64,000 nt of DNA from Bradyrhizobium agreste (GTDB lineage Bacteria; Pseudomonadota; Alphaproteobacteria; Rhizobiales; Xanthobacteraceae): contig NZ_JACCHP010000018.1 of NCBI RefSeq assembly GCF_016031625.1, forward strand, positions 1 through 64,000. Reading direction: 5' to 3'. Below the pieces are notes generated by a model, which worked only from the letters and a program-made list of their open reading frames with translations, ran no database searches and was not told where the DNA came from. The translations under genes and the position numbers were made by a program. Positions 46,234-56,885 of the stretch are shown one piece after another; within the stretch, counting starts at the first letter, position 1, and each line of letters begins with the position of its first letter.

Positions 46234-47427
46234 ATGAAATCAGTCCTTTTGGCCGCTGTCGCAACCTCTGCCCTGCTACTGGCCGCGCCCGCTTCCGCGC
46301 AAGGCGTCAAGATCGGTATCCTCAACGATCAGTCCGGCGTCTACGCCGATTACGGTGGCAAATGGTCGGTCGAAGCGGCCAAGATGGCGATCGAGGATTT
46401 CGGCGGCGAGGTGCTCGGCCAGAAAATCGAGCTCGTCACTGCCGACCACCAGAACAAGCCTGACCTCGCAAGCTCGATCGCGCGGCGCTGGTATGACGTC
46501 GAGAACGTCGACATGATCACGGAGCTGACGACCTCCTCGGTCGCGCTCGCGATCCACGAGCTCTCCAAGGAAAAGAAGAAGATCGACATCGTCGTCGGCG
46601 CCGCGACATCGCGCCTGACCGGCGATGCCTGTCAGCCCTACGGCTTCCACTGGGCCTATGACACCCGCGCGCTCGGCGTCGGCACTGGCGGCGCGCTGAC
46701 CAAGGCCGGCGGCGACACCTGGTTCTTCCTCACCGCGGACTACGCCTTCGGCTACGCGCTGGAGAAGGACACCAGCGAGATCGTCACCGCCAATGGCGGC
46801 AAGGTGCTCGGCTCGGTGCGCGTGCCGCTCAACTCCTCGGACTTCTCCTCCTTCCTGCTGCAGGCGCAGAGCTCGAAGGCGAAGATCGTCGGCCTTGCCA
46901 ATGCGGGCCTCGACACCACCAACTCGATCAAGCAGGCGTCCGAGTTCGGCATTGTCTCCGGCGGCCAGAAGCTCGCCGGCCTCCTGATGACGCTTGCCGA
47001 AGTCAACGGTCTCGGCTTGCAGGCCGCGCAAGGCCTGGTGCTGACGGAGGGTTATTACTGGGATCTCAACGACAAGACGCGCAATCTCGGCGAGCGCTTC
47101 CTCAAGCGCACGGGGCGGATGCCGAGCATGATCCACGCCGGCACCTATTCGGCGACGCTGAGCTATCTCAAGGCGGTCAAGGCCGCCGGCACCAAGGATC
47201 CGGATGTCGTCGCCAAGAAGCTGAAGGAGCTGCCGGTCGACGACGACTTCGCGCAAGGCGGCAAGGTGCTCGAGAATGGCCGCATGGTCCACGACATGTA
47301 TCTGTTCGAGGTCAAGAAGCCCGCGGAATCGAAGAAGCCCTGGGACTATTACAAGCTGCTCGCCACCGTCCCCGGCGACAAGGCCTTCTTCACCGCGAAG
47401 GAAAGCGGCTGTCCGCTGACGAAGTAG
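46234..47427 (+). CDS. Branched-chain-type ABC transporter substrate-binding protein
   Basis: A 397-residue periplasmic binding protein (Peripla_BP_6). Sec signal about 1-23 (ending ASAQG), then VKIGILNDQSGVYADYGG. The body contains FGYALEKDTSEIV and IHAGTYSATLSYLKAV. GGGAG precedes the ATG at 46234. No transporter components adjoin it, so it is an orphan binding protein; ligand unknown. Confidence 0.92.
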   Translation: MKSVLLAAVATSALLLAAPASAQGVKIGILNDQSGVYADYGGKWSVEAAKMAIEDFGGEVLGQKIELVTADHQNKPDLASSIARRWYDVENVDMITELTTSSVALAIHELSKEKKKIDIVVGAATSRLTGDACQPYGFHWAYDTRALGVGTGGALTKAGGDTWFFLTADYAFGYALEKDTSEIVTANGGKVLGSVRVPLNSSDFSSFLLQAQSSKAKIVGLANAGLDTTNSIKQASEFGIVSGGQKLAGLLMTLAEVNGLGLQAAQGLVLTEGYYWDLNDKTRNLGERFLKRTGRMPSMIHAGTYSATLSYLKAVKAAGTKDPDVVAKKLKELPVDDDFAQGGKVLENGRMVHDMYLFEVKKPAESKKPWDYYKLLATVPGDKAFFTAKESGCPLTK

Positions 47428-47453
47428 GACAAAGCCGCGCCACGCATTCCGCT

Positions 47454-47609
47454 GTCGTCCCGGGACAAGCGCGCCTCAAGCGCGCGCCGATCCGGGACCC
47501 ATAACCACAGGCAGGCGTGGTTACGGGGACTCGGAGTGATCAGCTCGCGTCACGACATCTTCCTGTGGTTATGGGTCCCGGATCGGCGCTTACGCTTGTC
47601 CGGGACGAC
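47454..47609. repeat. Large palindromic repeat
   Basis: About 156 bp with inverted ends (GTCGTCCCGGACAAGCG-type and CTTGTCCGGGACGAC), and nested CCGATCCGGGACCCATAACCAC mirrored by GTGGTTATGGGTCCCGGATCGG-type arms. It lies between convergent genes. Confidence 0.8.
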
Positions 47610-47637
47610 ACCGAGTATGTGTCCGCAGCTCGGCCCC

Positions 47638-48024
47638 TCACACCATCCGCAACACCACCGCCCCCACCGCCCCGACCCACAGCGCGATGGCGGCGAGCGC
47701 CTGGATCGCGAAGCCGGTGCCGCGCTTGGCCGCGGCTTGCGAATAACCGACGAAATAGACGATACGGCCGATGATCCAGATCGCGCCCATTCCCGCCGCG
47801 ATGGCGTCGCTGATATAGATCGCGAACAGCCAAAGTGCCGGCAGGACGATCGGCATCCATTCCAGCGTGTTCATCTGGATACGGAATGCGCGCTCGAAAT
47901 CCGGATGGCCCGACATCGCAGGAACCTTGACGCCGGTCTTGGTGCGCGAGCGCGAGACGTTGATGGCGGTGAAGAAATAAAACGCGATCGCCAGCAGCGT
48001 GACGAGGGCGGTGAGATGATACAT
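47638..48024 (-). CDS. MAPEG family membrane protein
   Basis: A 128-residue four-helix membrane protein of the MAPEG type (eicosanoid/glutathione-linked family): the block FERAFRIQMNTLEWMPIVLPALW in the middle is characteristic, with glutathione-binding Arg/Asn/Glu residues present. Bacterial members are usually of unknown substrate. The ATG at 48024 was chosen because the first membrane helix follows it directly; the longer open frame upstream lies in a dispersed repeat. Confidence 0.88.
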   Translation of the reverse strand: MYHLTALVTLLAIAFYFFTAINVSRSRTKTGVKVPAMSGHPDFERAFRIQMNTLEWMPIVLPALWLFAIYISDAIAAGMGAIWIIGRIVYFVGYSQAAAKRGTGFAIQALAAIALWVGAVGAVVLRMV

Positions 48025-48039
48025 CGCGAATTCTCCCAA

Positions 48040-48100
48040 AGCGTTTTCGAGCGAAGTGGATACCGGTTCGCGTAAAGAAAACGCGTCAAAATAGAATCCA
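48040..48100. repeat. Dispersed repeat, family B (copy 2, inverted)
   Basis: The inverse of 18502-18562: AGCGTTTTCGAGCGAAGTGG followed by ATACCGGTTCGCGTAAAGAA and AACGCGTCAAA. It sits in the MAPEG-lipocalin gene gap. Confidence 0.8.
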
Positions 48101-48113
48101 GAGAAACCGCGCT

Positions 48114-49196
48114 TCAATAGCCGGTCAGCTCGAGATAGCCAACGCCGTCATGCGTGCCGGCAAAGTGGATCGGTCCCTCCCAGTACGAGAAGCCGGTCCC
48201 CATCCAGGCGTTCGGATTGAGCGGCTTGCACAGCACCGAGAATGATCGCGCGGGGATCGCAATCTGCCATTCCACCGGCAGCTTGCGTCCCGCGACTTCC
48301 GCCGTCGCCTTTGGCATCATCTGGATGTCGCTGCCTGCAATCATCTGCGTCTCGCCGCTGGCGCTGATCCAATTGCCGAACGGATAGTCTCTGCCGTCCT
48401 TCTGCCGCAGCCGGTACAGCATCAGCTTGTCGCCGGATGACAGATGCAGCGACAGCCAGTCCCAGCCGGTCTGGTCGGCATCCAGCGGCTGGCTGCTCCA
48501 TTCCCGGTCCATCCAGGCCTGGCCCGAGACGTCGACTGCCTTGTCGTCGATGCTGAGCTCACCGCGTGCGCGGTAGAACGGCTGGCTGTAATAATACGAC
48601 GCCTGGCCACGCTCCGACTTGCGGCTGTAGCCGCGATCGCCCTGGAGAACGACCGGCCGGTCGGCCTCCAGCGTCAGCGCATAGCTGAAATCGGTGCTGG
48701 ACGCCTTCAGCGACAGCGGCGCCAAAGCGCGATCGTCGGGGCGCTCGAGACCCTTCATCTCCCAATCGTCGATCCATGCATCGAACGGCTTCGCCGTCAC
48801 GCCGGCTTGCCCAACGCCACCGCGTGAAAACGTCTCGGAGAAGCGGTGGGTGTCGGCGCGCGTCACCGCAGCATGCGCCATCCACACCTGCTGATTGGCC
48901 CAGCCTTCGCCTTGCGGACCCGGCTGCGCCGCCTGGCGGAACAGCGTCCATTGCAGGCCGCAAGGAGCGCCGCTCGCGTCGACGAGGTTTGCCGTGAGGT
49001 ACCACCACTCGATACGAAACTCCGGATGCGGTCCGTGATCTCCGGGAAAGGTGAACGCCTTTCCCGGCGTCACCTTCGCGAAGCCATCGGCGGTCTCGCC
49101 GAGCCCGGCATAGCCTTGCGCACTCGCACGACGTGCCAGCGCGAGGGCGGCGATGCCGCCCGCAAAGCCACGCCGCGATATCTTGTCAGCGCTCAT
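48114..49196 (-). CDS. CrtC/AttH-type lipocalin-like protein
   Basis: A 360-residue exported protein with an RRGFAGGIAAL twin-arginine-like signal and the AttH/CrtC signature (PGDHGPHPEFRIEWWYLTANL; WMDREWSSQPL; QTGWDWLSLHL). CrtC hydrates carotenoids in phototrophs; AttH relatives are co-encoded with FtsX-type ABC exporters. Here it follows the permease gene with an 11-bp overlap, so the second role is likelier. The ATG at 49196 is chosen from the signal. Confidence 0.87.
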   Translation of the reverse strand: MSADKISRRGFAGGIAALALARRASAQGYAGLGETADGFAKVTPGKAFTFPGDHGPHPEFRIEWWYLTANLVDASGAPCGLQWTLFRQAAQPGPQGEGWANQQVWMAHAAVTRADTHRFSETFSRGGVGQAGVTAKPFDAWIDDWEMKGLERPDDRALAPLSLKASSTDFSYALTLEADRPVVLQGDRGYSRKSERGQASYYYSQPFYRARGELSIDDKAVDVSGQAWMDREWSSQPLDADQTGWDWLSLHLSSGDKLMLYRLRQKDGRDYPFGNWISASGETQMIAGSDIQMMPKATAEVAGRKLPVEWQIAIPARSFSVLCKPLNPNAWMGTGFSYWEGPIHFAGTHDGVGYLELTGY

Positions 49197-51644
49197 TGGC
49201 AAACACCTTGACGAGGTTTGCCGGCTGCATCCGCGCCAGCCGCAGCATCGGCAGCAGCGCGGCCAGCAGCGAGGCGAAGAGCGCAACCGCGACCAGCTCC
49301 ACAAGCTGCAACGGGAAGAGGTGGAACGGCAGCCGCCAGCCGAATGCTTTCACGTTCACGATGGCGATGAGGCACCAGGCGACCACCAGTCCGAGCGGCA
49401 CGGCCAGCAGTGCCGTGAACAGCGCGACCGAGAGCGTCTTGGTCAGCTCGATCGCGGCAAGGCGCGGCCGCGTCAGGCCGATCGCCCACAGCGGCGCAAG
49501 CTGCGGCAGGCGCGAGTTGGCCAGCGTGAGCAGGCTAGTAAGAAGCGCAATGCCTGCAACGCCGAGCGTGAAGGCGTTCAGCGCCGACGTCACCGCGAAG
49601 GTACGGTTGAAGATACGGATCGATTCCGCCTTCACCGTCGCCTGGTCGGCAACGCTGCGGTCGTCGAGCCCGAACTGCTTCTGCAAGGCCGCGATCAGGC
49701 CGGGGATATTGTCCTTCGCGACGATCAGGCCAATCCGCGTCTGCGGCGTCTGCGGAAACTGCCGGATCAATGCGGCGACGTTCACCGTGAGCTGCCCCTT
49801 GGGGTTGCCGTAATCGGCATAGATGCCGACGATGTCGAGCTCCCAGCTCCCGCCCGGCGCCGGCACCTCGACGACGTCGCCAATCTGCACGTTCAGTCGG
49901 CGGCTCAATTGCTCGCTGATGAAAGCAGCATTGCCCGGCACCAGCCGGGTCCAGGCGCGCGGCGCGCTGTCGAGCAGCGGCCAGCGCTCACGATAGAGCG
50001 CGTGATCGGGCAGGCCGAGCAACTCGACCGGCTGGCCGCGCACCAGCGCCTCCGCGCGCCCGCCCGGGAGGATCGCCTGAACATCGCTGCGATCCCTCAG
50101 CCAGTTGCGGATCGCCGTACCTTGCGGGTTTTCGGAGGCGCTGATGTAGACATCGGCCGCGAGCCGCCCGTCGAGCCAGCCAATGAAGGTGCGGCTGAAG
50201 GTCTCCACCATGGTAGAGACTCCGACATTGACGGCAAGCGCGAGCAGCAGCGCCATCAGCGCCAGCGACAGCCCGGAGAGCTGCTGCCGGCTGTCCGCCC
50301 AGAACCACAGCGCGCGCGGTCCGCGCGCGGTGCGCTGGCCGACGAGCAGGATGATGTCGAGGAATGCCGGCAGGATCAGGGCCGCGCCGAACATCAGTGC
50401 GGCGAGCACGCCGAACCCTGCGATCAGCGATTGCCCGTAGTGGAGCAGCAGCAGCGCGACCGCGAACACGGCACAGGCCGCACAGCTCTGCAGGATCAGC
50501 CAGCGGCGTTGCCGCTGCTGCCAGGCGCCCGGCTGCGCCGTCGCCAGCACCGGCATCCTGATCGCCTTGATCAGGCTGGTCGCCGCCGCCACCAGCGCGC
50601 CCGCCACGCTGATGCCGATGCCGGCGAGCCACCATTCGGGCCGAAGGCTGAGCTGCCCCGGGATCTGCGCGCCATAGAGCCCGCGCAGCGAGGCCGCGAC
50701 ATCGGGCAGCAGGGCGGCTGCGATGAAATAGCCGCAAGCGAGCCCGATCAGGCCTGCGACCAGCGCCAATGCAACCAGCTCGATCACCAGCACCGTGTTG
50801 ACCAGTCGCGCCGAGGCGCCGCAGGCGCGCAAGGTGCGCAGCATCGGGAGCCGCTGCTCGAAGGCAAGGCCCACGGCCGAATTGACGATGAACAGGCCGA
50901 CGAAGAACGACAGCAGGCCGAAGGCGGTGAGGTTGAGATGAAAACTGTCGGTGAGACGCTCGAGCTCCGTCTCCGCATTCGGCTCGATCAGCTCCAACTG
51001 CTCGCCGACGACGCTCGCGAGCGGTGCGGGCTTGCTCCTCGGCTTGCCGATCAGCAGCCGCGAGACCTGGTCGGGCTTGCTCAGCAGAAGCTGTGCCACG
51101 CCGATATCGACCACGAGCACATCGGGTGTGAGCTGCGGCTGGACGCGCAGCGGGGGCAGCTTTGCGCCGCTGCTGATCGCCGGGGCCGCGCCTTCTGCTT
51201 CTTGCAAGCCTCTCAGCGTCTCCCGGGCCACCAAGGTCTGGCCGGGCGGAGCAACGAAGCTGCTGAGATCCGCGGCACCCAGGCGCGGCGCATTGCCGAC
51301 ATCAACCGGCAGCGTGACCGGCTCGATGCCGAGCAGCCGCACCGAATGTCCGCCCACCTGGACACGTCCCTCTACCACCGGCGACACCGGCCAGCCGGCG
51401 CGGCGAAGTTTGACGAACAGCTCTTGGGAAAAGGTCGCCGCATTGGGAGCGACCAGCATCGCCGTGCGCACGCCGCCGAACGTCGCTGCGGCGCGGTCAT
51501 AGGCATTGCGGGCCTGCTGATTGATGGCCTGCACCCCGCTCCACAGTGCGGTCGCGGCGATCAATCCGATGAGCAGCGTCGCGAATTGCATCTTGTGGCG
51601 CCGCCAATGGCTGAGCAGCACGGCGAGAACCCAGAGCGCGCGCC

Positions 51645-51648
<4 letters not shown>
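49186..51648 (-). CDS. ABC transporter permease, FtsX/MacB-like (duplicated)
   Basis: An 820-residue permease with two FtsX-type halves, each with large extracytoplasmic loops; membrane segments at about 20-40, 250-370 (several), 420-460 and near the C-terminus (several). The LolC/AttG-type layout resembles exporters of lipophilic molecules or lipoproteins. Overlaps its ATPase gene by 4 bp and the lipocalin gene by 11 bp, giving a three-gene unit. Confidence 0.9.
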
Positions 51649-52298
<650 letters not shown>

Positions 52299-52440
52299 GA
52301 TGATGGCGCGGGACGGAATGAACGGAATTGCTGCGTAGCACACCTGATGCGGAAATGCCGGGGTTGCGTTGGCCCTGAAGCCGCTGTTAGCTTCCAAGAC
52401 GGCCAAATCAAAAAAGTGCCGAAAAAGACATACGGGGAGA

Positions 52441-53769
52441 ATGATGAGCGCTCAGGGAACGCCGAATGTGGCGGCTAAGACCACCAAAACGCCAAAGGGC
52501 GCCTGGACTGTTACATTTCTCCTCTTTCTTTTCATGGTGGTGAACTTCGCGGACAAGATCGTCGTCGGTCTCGCCGGCGTGCCGATCATGACAGAGATGA
52601 AGCTCAGCGCCGAGCAGTTCGGCCTGCTCGGGTCCTCGTTCTTCTTCCTGTTTTCGATCTCGGCCATCGTGGTTGGCTTCATCGTCAACAAGGTGCCGAC
52701 GCGCTGGGTGCTGCTGACACTGGCGGTGATCTGGGCGGTGGCGCAGTTCCCGATGGTCGGCACGGTCTCCTTCACCACGCTGTTGATCTGCCGCATCGTG
52801 CTGGGCGCCGGCGAAGGCCCGGCCTTCTCGGTCGCCGCGCACGCCATCTACAAATGGTTCCCCGACGAGAAGCGCACGCTGCCGACCGCGATCCTGTCGC
52901 AGGGCTCGGCCTTCGGCGTCATCCTGGCGGTGCCGGCGCTGAACTGGGTCATCGTCAACCATTCCTGGCACTACGCCTTCGGCGCGCTCGGGGTCGTCGG
53001 CCTGATCTGGGTCGCGGCCTGGCTCGCGCTCGGCAAGGAAGGCCCGCTGGAGGATACCGAGGTCCTGGTCGCCACCGAGCCGAAGATTCCGTACGTGCAG
53101 CTGCTGACCTCGCGCACCTTCCTCGGCTGCGTGATCGCGACCTTCGGCGCCTATTGGGCGCTGTCGCTCGGCCTCACCTGGTTCACGCCCTTCATCGTCA
53201 AGGGGCTCGGCTTCTCGCAGAGCCAGGCCGGCTTCATCTCGATCCTACCCTGGGTGTTCGGCGCCACCATTGTCATCCTCACCGGCTGGATCTCGCAGGT
53301 GATGATGGCACGCGGTTACACCACGCGGGTCTCGCGCGGCGTGCTCGGCTCGGTGCCGCTCATCGTCGGCGGCCTGATCCTCGCCGCGATGGCGCATGTC
53401 GAGGGCGCCGGCCTGCAGATCGCGCTGCTCGTCTTCGGCTCCGGCCTCTGCGGCGCGATCTACGTGGTCTGCCCGCCGATGCTCGGCGAGTTCACCCCGG
53501 CCTCGCAGCGCGGTGCAGTGATCGCGATCTACGGCGCGCTCTACACGCTGTCAGGCATCATCGCGCCGAGCGTGATGGGCACCGTGATCCAGCGCGCCGG
53601 CAGCATGCTCGACGGCTACCTGACCGGCTTCACCATCAATGCGGTGGTCATGATCGGCTCCGGCGTCATCGGCCTGCTGCTGCTGTGGCCGAATACGGAG
53701 AAGGCCAGGCTGACGCGTGGCGCGGCGGCGCAGCGCACGGCGCTGAAGGGCGCGGTGTCGCCGACGTAA
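52441..53769 (+). CDS. MFS transporter (ACS-like)
   Basis: A 442-residue major facilitator with twelve predicted helices. The first loop pattern (NFADKIVVGLAGVPIM; FGLLGSSFFFLFSISAI; LGAGEGPAFSVAAH) resembles the anion:cation symporter branch that carries organic acids such as glucarate. GGGGAGA precedes the ATG at 52441. Substrate unknown. Confidence 0.9.
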   Translation: MMSAQGTPNVAAKTTKTPKGAWTVTFLLFLFMVVNFADKIVVGLAGVPIMTEMKLSAEQFGLLGSSFFFLFSISAIVVGFIVNKVPTRWVLLTLAVIWAVAQFPMVGTVSFTTLLICRIVLGAGEGPAFSVAAHAIYKWFPDEKRTLPTAILSQGSAFGVILAVPALNWVIVNHSWHYAFGALGVVGLIWVAAWLALGKEGPLEDTEVLVATEPKIPYVQLLTSRTFLGCVIATFGAYWALSLGLTWFTPFIVKGLGFSQSQAGFISILPWVFGATIVILTGWISQVMMARGYTTRVSRGVLGSVPLIVGGLILAAMAHVEGAGLQIALLVFGSGLCGAIYVVCPPMLGEFTPASQRGAVIAIYGALYTLSGIIAPSVMGTVIQRAGSMLDGYLTGFTINAVVMIGSGVIGLLLLWPNTEKARLTRGAAAQRTALKGAVSPT

Positions 53770-54086
53770 GTGGCGGCACTCTCTAACCCTCCCCTGGAGG
53801 GGGAGGGTCGATCGCGCGCAGCGCGAGCGGGGTGGGGTGATCTCTCCACTTGGGCACTGTTGGATGGGGAGAGACTGTCACCCCACCCCGTCTCACATTT
53901 CGCTGCGCTCCATGTGAGCCGACCCTCCCCCTCCAGGGGAGGGTAATGCCGCGCTAGCTTGCCAAACCCTGCGGGCCACGAATCAGCTTGCCGTGCCGCC
54001 GCGTCACCACGTCCGAGACGATCGTCGCCTCATAGCCGTCTCGCCTTCGCACGGACGACAATTGAATTTATGGCGATACCAACGGC
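53770..54086. other. Intergenic region between convergent MFS genes
   Basis: About 317 bp without a gene. More than half is a palindromic repeat with long complementary C/G-rich arms (53785-53945). Confidence 0.6.
53785..53945. repeat. Palindromic repeat, CCCTCCCCTGGAGG type
   Basis: The left arm (CCCTCCCCTGGAGGGGGAGG at 53788-53807) and right arm (CCTCCCCCTCCAGGGGAGGG at 53924-53943) are inverted copies, with nested GGGGTGGGGTG / CACCCCACCCC arms. It probably terminates both MFS genes. Confidence 0.8.
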
Positions 54087-55295
54087 TCAATCTGCTTTCG
54101 CCGCCCGGCGCTCCGTGAACGGCGACAGCACCACAGTCGCCACCATGAAGATCACGGACGCACCGAACACCCAGTGCGGCGCGCTTCTATCCATGATCCA
54201 GCCGAACAGCAGCGGTGCGACGATGCCACCGAGGTTGAAGCCGGTGGAGACGATGCCGAAGGCGCGCCCCGCGGCACCCGCAGGCGCGGCATTGCGCACC
54301 AGCATGTCGCGCGAGGGCGCGATCACGCCGGAGAGGAAGCCCGCAATTGCCATCGCGGCGGTGAGGGCCCAGCCCGGCAGCGTCACCAGCGCGATCAGCA
54401 GCACGATGGCCGCGTTCACGGCGAAGCAGGCCGCGGCGACATAGCCGTGGCGCTCGGTGCGGTCGGCGAGGAAGCCGCCGGCGAGCACGCCCGCGGCGCT
54501 AGCGGCGAGAAACGCAGTCAGCGCGACATTGGCGATCGAATAGGACGTGCCGTAGCCGCTCATCAGCGCCACCACGCCGAAATTGTTGATGCCGGCGACC
54601 GACAGGCTGAGCAGCATGAACAGCGCGGTCAGCGTGATCAGCGCCGGCGTGATCACGGCCTGCTTCGGCGCGCTTTCGCTGCCCTGTTTCTTCTTGTGTG
54701 CGCCGGCCTCCGGGATGCCCATGGCCACCAGCAGCATCGCCACCAAAATGGCGATCGCTCCGGACGCGATCAGTGCGCCGACGCCGCCCGATACCGTGAC
54801 CAGTGCCGCCACGATCGCCGGCGTCACTGCGCCGCCGAGATAGCCCGCGAAGGTGTGGACCGAGAAGGCACGGCCCATCCGCGCTTCATCCATGTGCTCG
54901 GCCAGGATCGCGTAATCGGCGGGGTGATAGACGCTGTTGGCGAGTCCAAGCAGCACGGCGCAGGCGATCAGCGCGGCGTAGCTGAGGTGCAGACCGAGCA
55001 GGATCAGCGCGCAGCCGCCGAGCGTCAGCCCGACCAGCAGGATTTTGCGCGCGCCAAAATGGTCGACGAGGTAGCCGGTCGGCGCCTGCGTCAGGCCCGA
55101 CACGACGGCGAGCGTGGTCAGCGAGAAGCCGAGCTCGACATAGCCGACGCCGAGCTTCTCCTTCAGGAACGGAAACAGCATCGGCAGCACCAGCAGATGG
55201 AAATGGCTGACCCAATGCGCGATCGAGATCCCGGTGAGCGTGCGCAGCGCACTGTCCGCCTTGCCTTGCTGCGGTGCGGCGAGAACGTCGACCAT
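54087..55295 (-). CDS. MFS transporter, Fsr/fosmidomycin-resistance-like
   Basis: A 402-residue protein with twelve predicted membrane helices. The start (ISIAHWVSHFHLLVLPMLFPFLKEKLGVGYVELGF) and NSVYHPADYAILAEHMDEARMGRAFSVHTFAG match the Fsr-like branch of MFS pumps. Substrate unknown. It is convergent with the other MFS gene. Confidence 0.88.
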   Translation of the reverse strand: MVDVLAAPQQGKADSALRTLTGISIAHWVSHFHLLVLPMLFPFLKEKLGVGYVELGFSLTTLAVVSGLTQAPTGYLVDHFGARKILLVGLTLGGCALILLGLHLSYAALIACAVLLGLANSVYHPADYAILAEHMDEARMGRAFSVHTFAGYLGGAVTPAIVAALVTVSGGVGALIASGAIAILVAMLLVAMGIPEAGAHKKKQGSESAPKQAVITPALITLTALFMLLSLSVAGINNFGVVALMSGYGTSYSIANVALTAFLAASAAGVLAGGFLADRTERHGYVAAACFAVNAAIVLLIALVTLPGWALTAAMAIAGFLSGVIAPSRDMLVRNAAPAGAAGRAFGIVSTGFNLGGIVAPLLFGWIMDRSAPHWVFGASVIFMVATVVLSPFTERRAAKAD

Positions 55296-55448
55296 TGCAG
55301 TTTCACTCCCGATGGACGGGCAAACTATCGGGGCCGGCGGTTATTTGTCCATGAACGCAGGCGCATGGCAGGTAGTGCGGGCGGGGCCGCGGGTAGGTGT
55401 GCCTTCACGCCGTCGTCCCCTGGAGAGCGCAGGAGCGTAGCTACACCC

Positions 55449-55622
55449 TCACAACGGCTCGTCGTCCGGGCCATAGCGGTCGCGCTTCGGCGTTGCGATA
55501 TCGCCGTCTTCGTAATCCTCGTCATCGCTCTCGCGCCGGCGCGGGGCCCTCTTCGCCCTGCTATCCGCGGGCTTGTTCTCGGGGATCTTGGGCGGCTCGC
55601 TCGGCTTGCCGGTCTTGGCCAT
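55449..55622 (-). CDS. Small charged protein, unknown function
   Basis: A 57-residue protein rich in Lys, Arg, Asp, Glu and Pro, with a KRAPRRRESDDEDYEDGD centre, probably disordered. No domain recognised. ATG at 55622, stop at 55449-55451. Supported by a sensible start and the absence of an overlapping gene. Confidence 0.55.
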   Translation of the reverse strand: MAKTGKPSEPPKIPENKPADSRAKRAPRRRESDDEDYEDGDIATPKRDRYGPDDEPL

Positions 55623-55708
55623 GGCTGGTCCCGGATGGTGATGCTGCATCCGAATCTACCCGCCAAATATGTGCGGCGCCTGATTTATCTCAAGGGGCGA
55701 CGAGGTCG

Positions 55709-56746
55709 TCACTGCACCACCGGCCCGCCTGCCTTCTTCCAAGCATCGAGGCCGCCGGCGATATGCGCGGTATTGAGAAGCCCGGCCTCCTTTGCAGCCG
55801 CAACGGCCATCGCCGAGCGTTCGCCGAAGGCGCAGAAGAACACCACGCGGCGCCCCGTTGCGGCCGCAACCTCGCGCAGCATGCCGCCGGGCTTGAGGCT
55901 CTCCTCGATCGAAGGATAGGGCGTGTGCAGCGCGCCTTCGAGCATGCCGTGCTTCATCCGCTCATTGGTCTCGCGCAAGTCCACCAGCAGAATGTCGGGC
56001 CGGCCGAGGCTGCGGATCGCCTCGATCGCGCTGAGCGCGCGGCCTTCCTTCTCCAGTTCTTCCTGATGCAGGCCGACATGCATGTTGGCGGGAATCGCTA
56101 CGTCCATCATCTTCGGATTTGGCAGCTTCAGGTTGGCCATCAGCTCGACATATTCGTCGACCGAGCGCACCTGGAGCCGCGGATTGTAGCGCTTTTCCTC
56201 GCCGATGGTGGAGACGGTGTCGCCCTTGTAGTCGTGGGCCGGAAACACCATCGTCTCGTCCGGCAGCTTCAAGAGGCGGTTGAAGATCGAATCGTATTGC
56301 GCGCGTGCCGAACCGTTCTGGAAATCGGTGCGGCCGGTACCGCGGATCAGGAGCGTGTCGCCGGTGAAGACGCGGTCGCCCATCAGATAGGAATAGGAAT
56401 CGTCGGTGTGGCCTGGCGTGTACATCACCTCGAGCGACAGGCCCTCGATCGTCACCTTGTCGCCGTCGGCCACCCGCATCGCGACGACGTCGGCCTTGGT
56501 CTGATCGCCCATCACCGTCATGCAATGGGTGCGGTTGCGCAGCTCGCCGAGGCCGGTGACGTGGTCGGCATGCAGATGCGTGTCCACCGCCTTGACCAGC
56601 TTGAGGTCGAGTTCGCGCAGCAATTGGCAGTAACGGTCGACCTTCTCCAGCACAGGGTCGAGAATGAGCGCCTCGCCGCCGGGGCGGCTGGCGAGGAGAT
56701 AGCTGTAGGTGCCCGAAACACTGTCGAAGAGCTGGCGGAAGATCAT
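55709..56746 (-). CDS. Persulfide dioxygenase-rhodanese fusion (MBL fold + rhodanese)
   Basis: A 345-residue protein with an N-terminal metallo-beta-lactamase domain of ETHE1/Blh type (THLHADH at 56-62; PGHTDDSYSY; GDTLLIRGTGRTDFQ) and a C-terminal rhodanese domain (about 245-345) with active Cys305 in CAFGERS. The first half would oxidise glutathione persulfide to sulfite, the second move sulfur between thiosulfate and glutathione. It lies 140 bp after soxB on the same strand, extending the sulfur block. The ATG at 56746 is preferred over one at 56776. Confidence 0.9.
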   Translation of the reverse strand: MIFRQLFDSVSGTYSYLLASRPGGEALILDPVLEKVDRYCQLLRELDLKLVKAVDTHLHADHVTGLGELRNRTHCMTVMGDQTKADVVAMRVADGDKVTIEGLSLEVMYTPGHTDDSYSYLMGDRVFTGDTLLIRGTGRTDFQNGSARAQYDSIFNRLLKLPDETMVFPAHDYKGDTVSTIGEEKRYNPRLQVRSVDEYVELMANLKLPNPKMMDVAIPANMHVGLHQEELEKEGRALSAIEAIRSLGRPDILLVDLRETNERMKHGMLEGALHTPYPSIEESLKPGGMLREVAAATGRRVVFFCAFGERSAMAVAAAKEAGLLNTAHIAGGLDAWKKAGGPVVQ

Positions 56747-56885
56747 GGCAGGACCCGGCTTGGAACTGACTTCCAAGATTCTACTACAATACGGCTGGGT
56801 AGAGAACTAATTTACTGCATAAACAAGGAAATTTAGAAGATTCTTGTTACAGCTAGCGTGATCGCGGATAAGAGCTGCGACCGCA

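Noticed and set aside
54174..55919. Open frame of 581 codons opposite the second MFS gene
   Set aside because: Low-complexity charged translation crossing a real gene and an intergenic gap; no domain.
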